Assembly (NCBI GenBank): GCA_900770835.1
Contig: CAAGLQ010000263.1
Location: forward strand, 1-19,045
Direction: 5' to 3'
Length of the DNA: 19,045 nt
Source of the DNA: an uncultured Parabacteroides sp.
GTDB taxonomy: Bacteria > Bacteroidota > Bacteroidia > Bacteroidales > Tannerellaceae
The stretch's first letter is position 1. Each line of letters begins with the position of its first letter. The position numbers and the translations under genes are program-made. Of the stretch, positions 7,251-15,069 are shown in pieces. Under the pieces are notes generated by a model, which saw nothing but the letters and a program-made list of their open reading frames with translations, was not told the DNA's origin and ran no database searches.

Positions 7251-10200
7251 TTAGAATATACAGAACAATTCTCTGTCAATAATGTATAAACCTACAGGTA
7301 GAGAAAGGAACATCTGACCATTAGGGATATGTCTTTCTTGATGCAATTTACCATCAACTGTGTACACTTGTAGGACTTGTTCTTTTTCTGATTCGATTAA
7401 TAATCCACCTTTACGAGTGGTGATGCGTAATCCAGAAACGCTATTAATTTGTTCTGTGGCTACAATCCCTGTTGCTATAGGAAAACTATCGGGAAGAGCC
7501 GCAGATAAAGTTGTTAAATAGACACTAAATGGTTGAATATAATGTTGCTGCTGTTTCGTAAAGATTCTGCCTGTTTGTGAGGTCTCAGTTGTTTTGTAAT
7601 CAATACAGTAACATTTTGGAACAAGCTGCTCTTGGTAACTGCCATGCAAAGTCGTTTCATTGCTTACGGAACTAATAAGATTAGGAGTCATTTCTATTTG
7701 TTTCTGCTCTACGGTAATCAGTACAGAGTCTGTAGCTTTTCCGTAGCGGATTAAATAGGGATAATTCGCCTTAATAGTTTCTGACTTAATGAATTGATCT
7801 TCTGAAAGTGTTAAAACTCGCCAGTCGGAAGGAATCTCATCAGCTTCCATGGTGAAAGGAATAACCAAGCCGTGATAACTGTTTGCAGAGTTTGGTGATG
7901 TCAAATGATTGGTAATTAAGACATGGTCTGCCTCAAAACTCTGCGGGCAATTAAACGGGTGTTGATTGGTGAGAACAATCGATGTCGCATGTGATCCACA
8001 TATTACATTTGTTCCTTCTAATACCTCTTCCGTGTAAATCAATCTATTGGGGTTTGCTGAGGCGAATAATTCGTCAAGAGAAATATTAGCCTTATAATTA
8101 ATGGATGTTAGATCAATAGATGTCACAGAAGGCAATAATGGGGCAATACATTCTTGGAGTCTTTGTAAATTGTCATCGTTAATGTCTGTAAGAATACTTA
8201 ATTCTCCATTTTCAAAATGAACTAATGGAATGTCTGATCCAATTATGGCTTCTATTTCATATTGCATAGCAGTCGTATCTGCACTGAAAGTGAATTGTTG
8301 GTCAGTAATCAGTTCATAATCTGCGTGACCTACTTTATCAATTCTTTTTATTTGCCAATACCTGAAATGCGCATCGGGATGGGTTAGAGCAATTTCCATC
8401 TTTCGCCCACCGAAAAACTTACCGTTGAATATCGCCTCATTAACGGTGATATTGTTAATTGAGAACTCTTTACCTAAAGACTCTTCCTTTTGGTTAGTCT
8501 TAATGGTTACAGAGATAGGCTTTTGAAGTTGAAAAAAAGACTGCAAATGGTCATAGATATAATTGGGTCTTACCCGTAACCAATTTCGCATATTTTTAAT
8601 GTTCGTTTGCCAATAATCATAGGTCAGGTCCCATCGTGGACGTGCAATCTTCATCTCTTCATCAATTTGATTGGCAAAGGAGTCAACCAAGGCTATGGTG
8701 ATGTCTTTTTGGAAAATGTCACCTAAATAAACTGTATATCGATCGATGAATTGTTCTTTATATTGATCATTACCCCAACATCCATTGATAATTTTGTTCA
8801 AGATACTGGTGCCGTTTTTTATGTATTCAAAAGCATTGAAGTAGCTTGTGCTACCAAAATCCGTACTATAGTCTGTGTCTTTCGTAATAAAACGCCATTT
8901 GCCGCCATCTCTTTTCCGCCAACAAACATTATTGTTGTGAGGCCAATCATGATTAGCGATAAAGGTTTCCAAGATAAAGAAATTCTGACTTTCTTCAATA
9001 TCTAAATAAGATGATAATTCATCATAAGTGAAATTTTTTGATGTAACCAGTTTATAAAACGCATCAAAATGTTTAGTGTCACCAGCTTTCAACTCTTTGA
9101 AATCTTCTAACATATCGATATCTTCAGTGTCATAGTTAGATGCGATAAAGTCATCATTAGATCGTTCACGAATATTATGAATGCCCCAATACTCGCCGTT
9201 TAGAAAGACGATAGCTGGTTGATAGGCTTGATAATCGATATCTATTTTCCCCGCAACAAAATATTGATTAACAGCATCTCTCATAAAAGAACGATTGAAG
9301 TCTTGTCCCGAGTTGCGTAGAATGATAGATTTATATCCATCATCTAAAGGCTCTTTTTCTTGGAAAAATTTGTAATTAAAACGTTTTTCTCCGAATCGTT
9401 TGTTGGCATAGACGGCTAAGGACTTCTGCGGTTTCTCACGTGAGAAACCACCCATTATGCGCATTTCTCCCAATTGGTTGATCTCCTCTTTTCCATTGAC
9501 GAAATATTCCATGTTGACAGGTCTCCGCCAATCTTGTGCCCAATTGAAATAGTCATCTAACTTATAATAATAAGCACCATTTTCCCCTTTTGTATAAATG
9601 CCGATCATATCATCCCATAAGTAATCCGGACTAATAGCCAGTGAGATTACTGGCAATGTCAACTCTCGATTTGGAAAAAGATAACTGGAAACATTAGAGG
9701 GTTGATTCAAGTGACCCTCAACGATTACTTTTGCACGAATAATTGTGGTTGTATCGATAGTGAGAGGCGATGTATATCGTCTTGATTGTAAGTTGGGTTC
9801 TGTGCCATCTGTTGTGTAATAAATGGAGGTGTTATAAGTATCCTCATCTTGACTTGCTTTTAATGCAACAGATATAGCTGTGTCATAAATCCCTCCTTTT
9901 TGACTGAATTTCACTGATGGCGCAATCTGTTCTTTATTTACAGTTTGTGTATCATTATTACTTGCGCCTGGTGTAGCGATTAACATCCATCCCCAATTGT
10001 CTGCGCCATCTTGTGTGCGGCCATAAGCGTTGTTTGGTGCGAGTTTATCAAACTTCTTGGATTGATCAACTACAGTTTGTCCATCTGGTTGAGTTAGATA
10101 CAATACTTCTCCTTTTATGTCAAGCCTGAAATTGGCATGCAGTCCTTTTTCCTCTTTGTCTAAATAAAGTATTTTGTATCCTTTGGCTGGAACCTCACAA

Positions 10201-10451
10201 CTTACTGGGATTTGCCAAAGGCGTAAATCATCTTTGTCATTGGATAGATACCAGCCTTTTAAGTCAATAGACTGTTCACTTTCATTATACAGCTCTACCC
10301 AGCTATCTGGAAAATCATAACGATCATCCATGATTCCATTAATATTGGATGGCATTAACTCGTTGATGAAAACTTTTTCTTGTGCTTGTGTAGCGATTGA
10401 GAATGAAAAGGACAAGAAAAATACTTGTAACATAAGTAGATGTGCTCTCAT
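7251..10451 (-). CDS. Secreted lamin-tail/CotH-kinase-like surface protein
   Basis: A 1066-residue exported protein. Residues 1-24 form a signal peptide (hydrophobic core FFLSFSFSIA, then TQAQ). A lamin-tail-like domain follows at about 25-140 (FINELMPSN, WVELYNES, LKGWYLSND). Next is an Fn3-associated/CHB_HEX-type domain at about 175-258 (IYYTTDGTEPN). The CotH-like domain spans about 265-600, with LRNSGQDFNRSFMRDA, FLNGEYWGIHNIRER, HDWPHNNN (501-508) and KDTDYSTDF (524-532), whose Asp525/Asp527 resemble the catalytic Asp pair of CotH kinases. Residues 740-980 resemble a module found in Bacteroidales surface proteins (NPNRLIY, ANYPYLIRYG, QPFSVYL). The tail 1007-1066 resembles a Por secretion C-terminal domain (LQVYTVDGKLHQE, LPVGLYIID). 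CotH phosphorylates spore coat proteins in Bacillus; a substrate here is unknown. The frame is open 74 codons upstream, but the signal peptide and a TATCTTTG element 38 bp upstream support this start. Confidence 0.85.
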   Translation of the reverse strand: MRAHLLMLQVFFLSFSFSIATQAQEKVFINELMPSNINGIMDDRYDFPDSWVELYNESEQSIDLKGWYLSNDKDDLRLWQIPVSCEVPAKGYKILYLDKEEKGLHANFRLDIKGEVLYLTQPDGQTVVDQSKKFDKLAPNNAYGRTQDGADNWGWMLIATPGASNNDTQTVNKEQIAPSVKFSQKGGIYDTAISVALKASQDEDTYNTSIYYTTDGTEPNLQSRRYTSPLTIDTTTIIRAKVIVEGHLNQPSNVSSYLFPNRELTLPVISLAISPDYLWDDMIGIYTKGENGAYYYKLDDYFNWAQDWRRPVNMEYFVNGKEEINQLGEMRIMGGFSREKPQKSLAVYANKRFGEKRFNYKFFQEKEPLDDGYKSIILRNSGQDFNRSFMRDAVNQYFVAGKIDIDYQAYQPAIVFLNGEYWGIHNIRERSNDDFIASNYDTEDIDMLEDFKELKAGDTKHFDAFYKLVTSKNFTYDELSSYLDIEESQNFFILETFIANHDWPHNNNVCWRKRDGGKWRFITKDTDYSTDFGSTSYFNAFEYIKNGTSILNKIINGCWGNDQYKEQFIDRYTVYLGDIFQKDITIALVDSFANQIDEEMKIARPRWDLTYDYWQTNIKNMRNWLRVRPNYIYDHLQSFFQLQKPISVTIKTNQKEESLGKEFSINNITVNEAIFNGKFFGGRKMEIALTHPDAHFRYWQIKRIDKVGHADYELITDQQFTFSADTTAMQYEIEAIIGSDIPLVHFENGELSILTDINDDNLQRLQECIAPLLPSVTSIDLTSINYKANISLDELFASANPNRLIYTEEVLEGTNVICGSHATSIVLTNQHPFNCPQSFEADHVLITNHLTSPNSANSYHGLVIPFTMEADEIPSDWRVLTLSEDQFIKSETIKANYPYLIRYGKATDSVLITVEQKQIEMTPNLISSVSNETTLHGSYQEQLVPKCYCIDYKTTETSQTGRIFTKQQQHYIQPFSVYLTTLSAALPDSFPIATGIVATEQINSVSGLRITTRKGGLLIESEKEQVLQVYTVDGKLHQERHIPNGQMFLSLPVGLYIIDRELFCIF

Positions 10452-10489
10452 GCTGTAATTGTATTTATGATGATTGTTTATAATGTGAG

Positions 10490-10497
10490 CAAAGATA
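10490..10497 (-). promoter_or_regulatory. -7 promoter element for the cotH-like gene
   Basis: TATCTTTG on the minus strand, exact TAnnTTTG match, 38 bp before the chosen start. It lies inside the longer open frame, which argues against the upstream start. A TTTC-containing stretch roughly 17-20 bp upstream may serve as a poor -33. Confidence 0.6.
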
Positions 10498-10583
10498 ATA
10501 CTTTCTATTGAGAAATGTAGCAATAACTGTCTAAATACATCGTTGTAATAAAAAACCGAATCATGAAGAGGCAAATCCCTCTC

Positions 10584-10610
10584 CTTGTTTCGTGGAAAAT
10601 AGTATCTTTG
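10584..10610 (+). promoter_or_regulatory. Promoter of the wza-wzz polysaccharide export unit
   Basis: TTG at 10584-10586 and TATCTTTG at 10603-10610, separated by 16 bp, match the Bacteroidetes -33/-7 pattern. The -7 ends 22 bp before the first ATG of the export lipoprotein. A small 5-bp hairpin (10567-10571 with 10578-10582) sits just upstream. The 181-bp space to the divergent cotH-like gene holds both promoters and nothing else I recognise. Confidence 0.65.
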
Positions 10611-10632
10611 CAACTCCTTTGAAGAAAACAAG

Positions 10633-11439
10633 ATGATGAAGTTGAAATTAGTATCAGTAGTAGCTTTGTTCATGTGGCTTTTGAGTGCGTGTTCTGTGCC
10701 AAAAGATGTGGCTTATTTCCAAGGTGTGGATGGTTTGACACAAGAACAAGTGGATGAAATGAGCCGAACTTATTCAACGAAGATTTGTCCGGATGATCTT
10801 CTGACCATTACGGTAACAGGGTGGGATCCTACCGTACTTACCCCATTTAACCCTCCCGCATACTCTTATGCCCAGCAAGGTGCTGTTGAGACAGCAACCA
10901 ATAATCAGTTGCAAACCTATTTGGTCTATAAAGATGGTACTATTAATTTCCCTGTTTTAGGAAAAGTGAAGGCCAGCGGTTTTACCAAGCAAGAGTTTGC
11001 GGAGATTCTTCGAAAAGAGATTGATCAGTATGCCAATGGGGTGAGTGTAAATGTCCAAATTGTGAATTTCCGAATTACAATGATGGGAGAGGTCGCTCGT
11101 CCGGGAGTTGTTACGATACGAAATGATCGGGTTAGTATTTTAGATGTGTTAGGCTCTGTGGGAGATTTGACAATTAATGCGAATCGAAAGAACATATTGG
11201 TGATTAGGGATTATGAAGGTCAAAAAGAGTTTGGACGTTTGGACATTACTGATCCTGCAATTTTTACATCTCCTTATTTCTATTTGCGACAGAATGATGT
11301 GGTTTATGTAGAACCAAATAAGGCGAAAAAAAGAAATGCAAGATATAGTGCTGCACAACAATATACGATTACTGTTTTTTCTTCGATTTTGAGTGCTATT
11401 TCTGTAATTACTACTGTTATTTTAGCGATTACCAATTAA
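10633..11439 (+). CDS. Wza-type polysaccharide export outer membrane lipoprotein
   Basis: Outer-membrane export channel component for capsule or exopolysaccharide (Poly_export plus SLBB family). Lipoprotein signal with lipobox LSAC, the lipidated Cys being residue 20. The Poly_export region starts at about 47 (YSTKICPDDLLTITVTGWDP) and contains YKDGTINFPVLGKVKASGFT (99-118), the family core. An SLBB-like domain follows at about 145-228 (MMGEVARPGVVTIRNDRVSI, YLRQNDVVYVEP). Residues 245-266 are hydrophobic and may be the C-terminal helix that spans the outer membrane in Wza. At 268 residues it is shorter than E. coli Wza (about 380) but in the usual range for Bacteroidales homologues. Two ATGs in tandem could start it. 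It is first in a unit with the Wzz-type gene, 9 bp downstream. Confidence 0.93.
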   Translation: MMKLKLVSVVALFMWLLSACSVPKDVAYFQGVDGLTQEQVDEMSRTYSTKICPDDLLTITVTGWDPTVLTPFNPPAYSYAQQGAVETATNNQLQTYLVYKDGTINFPVLGKVKASGFTKQEFAEILRKEIDQYANGVSVNVQIVNFRITMMGEVARPGVVTIRNDRVSILDVLGSVGDLTINANRKNILVIRDYEGQKEFGRLDITDPAIFTSPYFYLRQNDVVYVEPNKAKKRNARYSAAQQYTITVFSSILSAISVITTVILAITN

Positions 11440-11448
11440 TAAGTTTGT

Positions 11449-13092
11449 ATGAAAGAGATAAAGGATAGCGAAACTGTTGATCTGAGAGGATTATTTATCA
11501 GCTATTTATCACATTGGAGGTTGATCTTAGGGTGTGGAATCTTTTCGTTCTTCATTGCGTTGTTGTATATCGTATTGTATCCGAAAACGTATGAGGCCGT
11601 GGCACAAATCCTCTTGCAGGATGATAAGGATGCGTTTTCTTCTCAAAGTATGGGACTGGGTAGTGCTGCGGGATTGATGGCTTCTTTCGGATTGAGTGGA
11701 ACGAGCGGTTCGTCCATTGTTTTAGACGATGAGTTGGTTACACTGACATCTAATCAATTGGTTCGTGAAATGGTGAAGGATTTAGGCATTTATGTGGATT
11801 ATATGGAGCCTTATACCTTTGGATATCGGATGTATGGCAATGAACCTTTGAAGGTTTCTTGCGATTCGCTGACATTGGCGACCATGGAACGCACGGTGAA
11901 GATGGAAATTGAGCACAAAGCCGATGGCCGTGTGCATATCAATACAGATATTAAGTATAGTATGTTTAATCATCATAAACAGTCGTTCATGTTAGAGTCT
12001 TTACCAGGCGAGATTAATGTGGAGGGATGTAAGATTCGGATTGATTATGCTCCAGGGAAAGAGGCTCGGCAGACAGCTTTTGATTTGTTGGTGGATGTGA
12101 ATCCTCCTACAGGTGTAGCGGAGGGTTTAATCGATGAGTTTGTCATCGAGGACTATTCGAAATCCTCGAATATATTACAGATGGGCTGTACGGATTATGA
12201 GCCTCAACGGGCAAAAGACATGTTCACCTCTTTGATTGCTTGCTACAATAAACAGGCTGAAGCGTATAAGCATAAACTTGCATCCGGTTCACTGAGCTTT
12301 TTGAATGGTCGCTTAGAGGAAACGATGAAAGAACTGACGAGAATTGAAGCAGAAATAGAATCCTATAAATCAAAGAACAAGCTAACGATGGTTGAGTATG
12401 ATGTGCAGATCTATGCCACTGCGATGCAAGAACTGCAAACAAAAATGATCGAGCTCGAGGCATCTAAGCATTTGATTGATCTAATGGATAAGTTTGTAAG
12501 AGATCAGAAAAATCGATATAAATTGGTCCCCACGCTCTATACACCTTCTACAAATGGTTCAGACGCTACATCTGGTAATGCTTTATCCTCTTATAATGAG
12601 ATTTTGGTGGAGCGAGAGCGTGTGATTAAGAACTCCAGCGAACGAAATCCCATGGTTGCGACTCTATCCACACAAGCCGATCACATGCGAGAAAGCGTCT
12701 ATACGATGATTGAGAATTCCAAGAAAAGCTTAGACTTGACGCATAAAGATTTGAAAGAGAAAGAGGCTCAGATCTTGGCAAAAATGAGTGGAGTGCCTCA
12801 GCAGGAACGTGTGTATGTGGACTTAAAACGTCAGCAAGAGATTTATCAAGGAGTCTATTTGGTGTTGTTGCAGAAACGCGAAGACATTATCTTGACCATT
12901 AATCAAGGGAAAGAAAGAGGTAAAATAATAGATGCGCCTTATATCAAGTCTGCGCTTGTGGCTCCTCGCAAATTATATGCGGCTATAGGGGTGATTGTTT
13001 TTACAATCTTCCTGTCCATGGGTTGGCTTTGCTCTAAATGGTTCGTGCTTTCTATTTGGGATGATTTGAAGAAAGAATTGGCAAAGAAATGA
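11449..13092 (+). CDS. Wzz/GumC-type polysaccharide co-polymerase (no kinase domain)
   Basis: Inner-membrane chain-length determinant that works with the Wza-type channel. Transmembrane segments at about 24-44 (LILGCGIFSFFIALLYIVLY) and 509-533 flank a large periplasmic part. The Wzz domain begins PKTYEAVAQILLQ (45-57). Coiled-coil-forming stretches lie at about 275-345 and 385-445, and a GNVR-like segment is seen at about 450-485 (PQQERVYVDLKRQQEIYQGV). The 547 residues end 14 residues after the second membrane segment; there is no Walker motif or Tyr-rich tail, so it is not a fused BY-kinase, and no separate kinase or phosphatase gene lies in the window. Its stop faces the licD stop 6 bp away, inside a perfect hairpin. 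Together with the preceding gene it forms the export machinery. Confidence 0.9.
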   Translation: MKEIKDSETVDLRGLFISYLSHWRLILGCGIFSFFIALLYIVLYPKTYEAVAQILLQDDKDAFSSQSMGLGSAAGLMASFGLSGTSGSSIVLDDELVTLTSNQLVREMVKDLGIYVDYMEPYTFGYRMYGNEPLKVSCDSLTLATMERTVKMEIEHKADGRVHINTDIKYSMFNHHKQSFMLESLPGEINVEGCKIRIDYAPGKEARQTAFDLLVDVNPPTGVAEGLIDEFVIEDYSKSSNILQMGCTDYEPQRAKDMFTSLIACYNKQAEAYKHKLASGSLSFLNGRLEETMKELTRIEAEIESYKSKNKLTMVEYDVQIYATAMQELQTKMIELEASKHLIDLMDKFVRDQKNRYKLVPTLYTPSTNGSDATSGNALSSYNEILVERERVIKNSSERNPMVATLSTQADHMRESVYTMIENSKKSLDLTHKDLKEKEAQILAKMSGVPQQERVYVDLKRQQEIYQGVYLVLLQKREDIILTINQGKERGKIIDAPYIKSALVAPRKLYAAIGVIVFTIFLSMGWLCSKWFVLSIWDDLKKELAKK

Positions 13093-13107
13093 TGCCTATC
13101 ATTTCTT
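13084..13107. terminator. Perfect inverted repeat spanning the two convergent stop codons
   Basis: Arms AAGAAATGAT (13084-13093) and ATCATTTCTT (13098-13107) are perfectly complementary around the loop GCCT. The left arm holds the end of the wzz-type gene (AAG AAA TGA) and the right arm the mirrored end of licD, so both proteins end Lys-Lys-stop. The stem is AT-rich and no clean T-run follows on either strand. It may act as a weak bidirectional terminator or transcript end stabiliser; termination is inferred. Confidence 0.4.
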
Positions 13108-13920
13108 CTCATCGGTTATATAGATTTCATTCGCATGGGTAAGTTGCTGCTCTTTTGGGGGCAGCAACATGTAATCCCCATAGAGTTGTTTGAGGTAGCC
13201 GTCTGCATCCGACACGCCGTATAGGAATAAAGGTCCGAATGCGTAGGGTTTAGGTTCACCAAAAATTAGTTTGTGGATGATTTCTCGTTCCTTCCAATGA
13301 CCGTAGCAGTTGGATAACATAGAGGATTTTTCGTAGTTCCAACTTTGGATCAGTTGGTCGATACGGTCTGTTAATTTCTTGTCATTAAGTGGTAATGCTT
13401 TGATGATGGCAGCCACTAATTTTTTCACTCCCTTTCGGATGTCTAAAGAACAGAATCGCCCTTCGTGGATGCGTATAAGCGTGAAAATGTATTTAATGCG
13501 TAAACGATCCAACCAAGATGTGGAATCGCATCCATCTAACGGAAATACGTCGATGGCAATGCCATTATAGAAATCAGTTTTTTGTGTGACGAATACCTTT
13601 TCAATTAACTTACTTCCTTTGAGTTGAATTTTGATAAAGCCTTTGGGAATAGCCGGAGAATTTTGTCGAGTCAAGAGTGAATATTGTTTGGGTAGCTCTT
13701 TCTCGGCGACCTTAATAAATTGGTCGAAAAAAGGACGAGGAATGCCAAAATCCATGTCATCATCCCAAGGAATGAATCCTCTATGACGAATAGCTCCTAA
13801 CATCGTGCCTCCCAGCATATAGTAGGGAATTTGATGTGTGGCGCAAAGTTGATCAAAACATTTGGCTATCTCCAGTAAATGTTGATGACACTCTTTGATG
13901 TCTATTCGTCTTAATGACAT
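13099..13920 (-). CDS. LicD family phosphotransferase
   Basis: LicD-family proteins belong to the nucleotidyltransferase-fold group and transfer phosphoryl-linked groups (phosphorylcholine in Haemophilus and pneumococcus, sugar-phosphate or phospho-polyols in others) onto surface glycans. The 273 residues hold the signature MLGGTMLGAIRHRGFIPWDD (35-54), continuing DMDFGIPR with Asp53, 54, 55 and 57 as likely metal and catalytic residues. The second conserved patch is GIAIDVFPLDG. No membrane segment is seen, so it probably acts on the cytoplasmic side before export. No licA/licC-like choline kinase or cytidylyltransferase is nearby, so the donor is unknown and phosphorylcholine should not be assumed. 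The gene follows the glycosyltransferase by 4 bp on the same strand and is very likely co-transcribed with it. Confidence 0.88.
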   Translation of the reverse strand: MSLRRIDIKECHQHLLEIAKCFDQLCATHQIPYYMLGGTMLGAIRHRGFIPWDDDMDFGIPRPFFDQFIKVAEKELPKQYSLLTRQNSPAIPKGFIKIQLKGSKLIEKVFVTQKTDFYNGIAIDVFPLDGCDSTSWLDRLRIKYIFTLIRIHEGRFCSLDIRKGVKKLVAAIIKALPLNDKKLTDRIDQLIQSWNYEKSSMLSNCYGHWKEREIIHKLIFGEPKPYAFGPLFLYGVSDADGYLKQLYGDYMLLPPKEQQLTHANEIYITDEKK

Positions 13921-13924
13921 AAAT

Positions 13925-14956
13925 TTACCTTTTTACGTATTTCTGCTTTAGGTATCGTCCAATGGCGATACTTTCATTTAGTAGGTCACAAAGATAATAA
14001 TAATGTTTGGAAAGCAGATAGACTGTTACTTTGTGAAACCAGTTACACTCTTTGTAGTAGGTTTGCAAGAAGGAGATTTGTTCGGTGTTTAAACTACGCA
14101 ATACCTCCAAACGTTCTTGCTTACTTTTACGGGTGTGGTGTTGATAAAGCGATCCGATAGAGCGTCTCACCAAATATTCTGATATCACATTGTTGACTGA
14201 TAGAAGTGCTATAGAGGGCAAATGAAACCGCAGCTGCAACTTTTGCATCAGGTTCAAATAGGTTTGATAACACCTGTATTCGGATTCGAAAGAAAAAATA
14301 CGTTGAGATAGGGAACTATTATTCCGAATATAATAATGGTACTCTGCCCCTTCTATTGTATGTATGGAAGATACGAAACAAAGATAATGAAGCATAAACA
14401 TCACATCCTCTGCATAATGAATTCCTTCATCAAAACGGAGACCTTGTTCATTGATTATTGTCGAAGAATAAAGTTTTCCAAATGGAAACCCGCATCGGTG
14501 AATACGTAATTGCTGGAAAGCTACGAAAACCTCATCTGAGCGATAAATATGTTCTCTAAATGTCCGGAATTGTTTCTGGTTGGGAAGGAGCGTTTGAAAC
14601 CCTTGTATGATCAGTTGACTCTCTTTGAATGTTGTGGCTTGATAGAGTTGTCGTAAGTAATCTGAACCAACTTCATCATCTGCATCTACAAAGCAAATCC
14701 ATTCTCCGTTAGCTTGTTCTAATCCCTTGTTTCGAGCAGAACTTACTCCTCCATTACTCTTATGAACCACTTGGAAACGAGTGTCTTGTTGGATGAAGGA
14801 GTCACAAATAGCTCCTGATCTATCTTGGCTTCCGTCATCAATTAACCAGACTTCAAAGTCTGTAAAAGATTGTGATCGTAAGCTGTCCAAACATGCTTGA
14901 AGGTATGCTTCAGCATTATAGATTGGAACAATAACAGATATAGCTACTTTGTTCAT
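13925..14956 (-). CDS. Family 2 glycosyltransferase
   Basis: GT-A-fold inverting glycosyltransferase of CAZy family GT2, adding one sugar from a nucleotide-sugar donor to the lipid-linked glycan at the cytoplasmic face. With this start the protein is 343 residues. Motifs are VIVPIYN (8-14), the UDP-binding LIDDGS (38-43), GGVSSARNKGL (69-79) and the metal-binding DADDE (91-95), plus an acceptor-side AEDVMF (182-187) that may include the catalytic base. The C-terminal 150 residues are basic and helical and lack a clear membrane span. The frame is open 52 codons further upstream, but that part overlaps the divergent wzx start and does not resemble a glycosyltransferase. The chosen ATG lies only 12 bp after a perfect -7 element. 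Donor and acceptor sugars cannot be told from sequence. Confidence 0.9.
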   Translation of the reverse strand: MNKVAISVIVPIYNAEAYLQACLDSLRSQSFTDFEVWLIDDGSQDRSGAICDSFIQQDTRFQVVHKSNGGVSSARNKGLEQANGEWICFVDADDEVGSDYLRQLYQATTFKESQLIIQGFQTLLPNQKQFRTFREHIYRSDEVFVAFQQLRIHRCGFPFGKLYSSTIINEQGLRFDEGIHYAEDVMFMLHYLCFVSSIHTIEGAEYHYYIRNNSSLSQRIFSFESEYRCYQTYLNLMQKLQLRFHLPSIALLSVNNVISEYLVRRSIGSLYQHHTRKSKQERLEVLRSLNTEQISFLQTYYKECNWFHKVTVYLLSKHYYYLCDLLNESIAIGRYLKQKYVKR

Positions 14957-14968
14957 CGCTTTTTGTGA

Positions 14969-14976
14969 CAAAGGTA
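14969..14976 (-). promoter_or_regulatory. -7 promoter element for the glycosyltransferase-licD unit
   Basis: TACCTTTG on the minus strand, an exact TAnnTTTG match. It ends only 12 bp before the start codon, so the leader would be just a few bases long. It is divergent from the wzx promoter, with 52 bp between the two -7 elements; the 113-bp gap holds nothing else I recognise. Confidence 0.5.
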
Positions 14977-15028
14977 AGCTATTCTCTGCAATATTTAGAA
15001 ATAACAGCCCTGAAAGCAGGCAATAACT

Positions 15029-15036
15029 TATCTTTG
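15029..15036 (+). promoter_or_regulatory. -7 promoter element for the wzx-frhB-like-pyruvyl transferase unit
   Basis: TATCTTTG, an exact TAnnTTTG match, ending 33 bp before the wzx ATG. No clear -33 TTG is seen in the preceding 25 bp. Confidence 0.55.
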
Positions 15037-15069
15037 TAGTCGTTTTATGGAATAAAGAATTATTCATAA

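Noticed and set aside
7220..7279. 20-codon upstream extension of the cvfB-like frame
   Set aside because: It overlaps the end of the cotH-like gene, and the family start fits MVNIGKYNTL better.
10452..10673. 74-codon upstream extension of the cotH-like frame
   Set aside because: It would bury the signal peptide, contains the -7 element and overlaps the divergent export lipoprotein start.
11449..13092. Fused tyrosine kinase on the Wzz-type protein
   Set aside because: The protein ends 14 residues after the second membrane segment, with no Walker motif or Tyr-rich tail.
13989..13996. TATCTTTG on the minus strand inside the end of the glycosyltransferase gene, 68 bp before licD
   Set aside because: It could be an internal licD promoter, but the motif encodes conserved-looking Leu-Cys codons and a second chance copy occurs at 14379-14386 in the same gene, so it is not distinguishable from coincidence.
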